Shown one piece after another: positions 13,668 through 15,757 of a DNA stretch of 15,757 nt; the stretch's first letter is position 1; each line of letters starts with the position of its first letter. The stretch spans positions 1-15,757 of the forward strand of contig USBG01000029.1 in NCBI GenBank assembly GCA_900552855.1, read 5' to 3'. The stretch is from an uncultured Phascolarctobacterium sp. (lineage in GTDB: Bacteria > Bacillota > Negativicutes > Acidaminococcales > Acidaminococcaceae). Below the pieces are notes generated by a model. It saw only the letters and a program-made list of their open reading frames with translations. It did no database searches and had not been told where the DNA came from. The translations under genes and the position numbers were made by a program.

Positions 13668-13854
13668 CGTTTTTAATCCAAATTATACTTACTCTTGGTA
13701 ATTTTCAGCTGACTATCATCTTCCATCTAGAAACGAAGAATTTCTTTGCGATATCACAATATAGCTCACCACGCCCTGCTATCATAATGTAGCTGGAATA
13801 TTCCAGTAATTTAGAGAAGTATACTTCCCTAATTCTCTACACCATTTTACACAT
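13668..13854. repeat. Gene-free spacer with a cluster of palindromes
   Basis: This lies between the convergent trxA and nifJ terminators. It holds no convincing ORF, but three symmetrical elements lie close together: a perfect 14-base palindrome CTGGAATATTCCAG (13793-13806), a perfect 12-base palindrome GAAGTATACTTC (13816-13827), and a 7-base inverted repeat TAGAGAA/TTCTCTA (13812-13818 with 13833-13839). I see nothing else in the remainder. Confidence 0.5.
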
Positions 13855-13888
13855 AAAAAGCCCTCGGACTACAGCGTAATCCGAGGGC
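13855..13888 (-). terminator. Intrinsic terminator of the pyruvate:ferredoxin oxidoreductase gene
   Basis: On the minus strand GCCCTCGGATTAC (13888-13876) pairs over 13 bases (one G-U) with 13872-13860 around a GCT loop, then five T residues (13859-13855). Confidence 0.92.
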
Positions 13889-13921
13889 CTTACTTATTTA
13901 AGCCAGAAGCTCAATATTTAA

Positions 13922-15757
13922 TTATTCCTTGCCTGCCAGCTTTTTGTAGACTTCTAAGCGTTCCTTAGCATCGCTTTCAGTCTTCTCGAACAGTGCTTCA
14001 GCAGTTTCCGGGAAGAGCTTTTGCAGGGAGCTGAAACGAACCTCACCCATGAGGAACTCACGGAAGTCCGCAGTAGGCTCTTTAGAATCCAAAATAAACG
14101 GATTCTTGCCTTCAGCCTTCAGCTCAGGATTGTAGCGATAGGTTGCCCAATAGCCGCAATCAACAGCACGTTTTTCTTCCAGCTGGCTGCAGCCCATGCC
14201 AACCTTCAAGCCGTGGTTGATGCAGGGTGCGTAAGCGATAATCAGGGACGGACCATCATATGCTTCAGCCTCAGCAATAGCCTTCAGGGTTTGGTTTTTG
14301 TCTGCGCCCATAGCAACCTGAGCAACATATACATAGCCATAGCTCATAGCCATCATGCCAAGGTCTTTTTTCTTGGTCTTTTTGCCGCTTGCAGCAAATT
14401 TAGCAATAGCAGCAGTAGGAGTGGATTTGGAGGATTGACCGCCAGTGTTGGAGTAAACCTCGGTATCAAATACCATTACATTTACGTTTTCACCAGATGC
14501 CAGTACATGGTCCAAACCGCCGTAGCCAATATCATAAGCCCAGCCGTCGCCACCAAAGATCCAGTGGCTGCGTTTTACAAAGTATTGTTTTTCTTCGTAC
14601 ATAGCTGCGCATTTATCGCATTGACCTTTATATTTTTCCAGTACAGCAGTCAGAGCTTCAGCACGCTCACGAGTACCATCGCTAACCATCATGTTGTCCA
14701 GCCAATCAGCCAAAGCAGCACGCAGGTCCTCAGGAATTTCTGCTGCCAGAATTTCTTTAGCCATTTCAGCAACACGCTCGCGAGATTGCTTAACGCCTAA
14801 GAACATACCTAGGCCATATTCTGCATTATCCTCAAAGAGGGAGTTAGCCCAAGAAGGACCATGACCCTTGCAGTTTTTGGTGTACGGCATGGAAGGAGCA
14901 CTTGCACCCCAAATAGAGGTACAGCCAGTAGCATTGGCAATCATCATGCGGTCACCAACCAATTGGGTAACAAGCTTAGCATAAGGAGTTTCGCCACAGC
15001 CTGCGCATGCACCACTGAACTCCAGCAACGGTTGTTCAAATTGAACGCCCTTAACGGTTTTCTTATTCATGGGGTTAGCCTTAGGAGCAACCTCTTTTAC
15101 GGTGTAATCCCATTCAACAGTTTTAGCAACCTGAGTTTCCAAGGGCTTCATTACCAAAGCCTTGCCTTTAGGAGCGGGGCAAACCTGAGCACAGTTGCCG
15201 CAGCCGGTGCAATCCAGCGGAGAAATTGTAATTGCAAAGTTCAGGCCTTTAGCGCCAATAGCAGGCTTAGCCTTTAAGGTGCCAGGAGCCTTAGCAGCTT
15301 CTTCGTCAGTCATCAGCACAGGACGAATAGCAGCATGGGGGCAAACAAAGGCACATTGGTTACATTGGATACAGTTTTCTGGTAACCATTTTGGAACGAA
15401 CAATGCAGGACCGCGTTTTTCGAATTTAGCAGTACCAGCAGGTAATGTACCATCTTCGTAACCAGCAAATGTGGATACAGGAAGATCATAACCAGCTTGT
15501 GCATTGATTGGTTGTGCAATATTTTGAACGAAGGATGGGCAAGATTCGCAACCAGGTTTAACTGCATGATTGCCATCATCTACTGCGTCTTTCCAGCTAG
15601 CAGGAACATCTACTTTTACCAAAGCGTTAACGCCTTGATCGATAGCAGCGTTGTTCATGTCAACGATATTTTGACCTTTTTTACCGTAAGAAGTTACTAC
15701 GGATTCTTTAAGGTATTTAACAGCGTCATCAACAGGGATGATTTCAGTCAATTTGAA
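13922..15757 (-). CDS. nifJ: Pyruvate:ferredoxin (flavodoxin) oxidoreductase, C-terminal half
   Basis: The last 611 residues of a protein of usually about 1170-1230 residues; the 5' end is outside the window. It oxidises pyruvate with CoA to acetyl-CoA and CO2, passing electrons to ferredoxin or flavodoxin in the cytoplasm. In order: the end of the gamma-type domain, a ferredoxin domain with CIQCNQCAFVCP and CTGCGNCAQVCP (two [4Fe-4S] clusters), GACAGCGETPYAKL with cysteines for the proximal cluster, and the thiamine diphosphate domain with GGDGWAYDIGYGGLDH and DTEVYSNTGGQ. The C-terminal extension found in Desulfovibrio-type enzymes is present (after PCINHGLKVG). A CESC pair occurs before the first ferredoxin motif and is not one of the standard cluster ligands. 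It has its own terminator and is convergent with trxA. Confidence 0.97.
   Translation of the reverse strand, partial: FKLTEIIPVDDAVKYLKESVVTSYGKKGQNIVDMNNAAIDQGVNALVKVDVPASWKDAVDDGNHAVKPGCESCPSFVQNIAQPINAQAGYDLPVSTFAGYEDGTLPAGTAKFEKRGPALFVPKWLPENCIQCNQCAFVCPHAAIRPVLMTDEEAAKAPGTLKAKPAIGAKGLNFAITISPLDCTGCGNCAQVCPAPKGKALVMKPLETQVAKTVEWDYTVKEVAPKANPMNKKTVKGVQFEQPLLEFSGACAGCGETPYAKLVTQLVGDRMMIANATGCTSIWGASAPSMPYTKNCKGHGPSWANSLFEDNAEYGLGMFLGVKQSRERVAEMAKEILAAEIPEDLRAALADWLDNMMVSDGTRERAEALTAVLEKYKGQCDKCAAMYEEKQYFVKRSHWIFGGDGWAYDIGYGGLDHVLASGENVNVMVFDTEVYSNTGGQSSKSTPTAAIAKFAASGKKTKKKDLGMMAMSYGYVYVAQVAMGADKNQTLKAIAEAEAYDGPSLIIAYAPCINHGLKVGMGCSQLEEKRAVDCGYWATYRYNPELKAEGKNPFILDSKEPTADFREFLMGEVRFSSLQKLFPETAEALFEKTESDAKERLEVYKKLAGKE

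Noticed and set aside
14021..14800. A long plus-strand open frame opposite nifJ
   Set aside because: It is the antisense shadow of highly conserved PFOR coding sequence and has no ribosome site.
1..15757. CRISPR arrays, insertion sequences, phage genes, tRNA or rRNA
   Set aside because: I looked for direct repeats with spacers, transposase-like frames, terminal inverted repeats and tRNA-like cloverleaf/TTCGA signatures and saw none.

Overview
The window looks like the chromosome of an anaerobic, gut-type Firmicute with a Gram-negative envelope. My best guess is the Negativicutes, for example an Acidaminococcaceae/Phascolarctobacterium-like organism. This rests on an anaerobic gene set (pyruvate:ferredoxin oxidoreductase, a free-standing GltA-type Fe-S flavoprotein, a carbon-starvation-type transporter and a DUF3100 transporter), moderate GC, strong GGAGG ribosome sites and many intrinsic terminators. 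The taxonomic call is inference from gene style, not from a marker gene. I see no rRNA, tRNA, CRISPR, insertion sequence or prophage.

Layout, left to right. (1) The 5' end of an unrecognised minus-strand gene (1-122) with its own promoter. (2) A minus-strand operon read from 2839 to 237: an M20 amidohydrolase of the AbgB/PM20D2 type, a DUF3100 membrane protein, and a small membrane protein overlapping it by one base, closed by a terminator at 183-219. (3) Divergently, cysE and a GltA/NfnB-like flavoprotein (3099-5240, plus), with a terminator. (4) A six-gene minus-strand operon from 10694 to 5481: DUF456 membrane protein, VOC/glyoxalase-I-like protein, D-2-hydroxyacid dehydrogenase, CHAD-domain protein, an unrecognised 131-residue protein, and CstA. 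(5) Divergently, an MscS channel (10859-11971, plus) with a terminator. (6) A 340-base regulatory region, then a thioredoxin reductase and thioredoxin pair (12316-13559, plus) with a terminator. (7) Convergent to it, the C-terminal half of pyruvate:ferredoxin oxidoreductase (13922 to the window end, minus).

How the parts may work together. The left operon looks like an import-and-hydrolyse module: a two-part membrane carrier plus a cytoplasmic amidase for an amide-linked, peptide-like compound. cysE starts cysteine synthesis, and its partner flavoprotein handles electrons between NADPH and an unknown acceptor. The six-gene operon mixes 2-oxoaldehyde/2-oxoacid chemistry (VOC protein, hydroxyacid dehydrogenase) with a pyruvate/peptide carrier of the CstA family. 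The thioredoxin reductase has the disulfide site but not the usual NADPH-phosphate-binding arginines, which is notable in a ferredoxin-based organism.

The most unusual signal is upstream of the thioredoxin genes. There are three tandem promoter modules, each with a TYACA-N-ACA element exactly 26 bases ahead of a perfect TATAAT. Two of the three carry a full dyad TGTGA-N5-TYACA whose centre is exactly 29 bases before the -10. In the first two modules an ATG lies at the predicted transcription start and opens a micro-ORF. This looks like an undescribed multi-promoter regulatory array.
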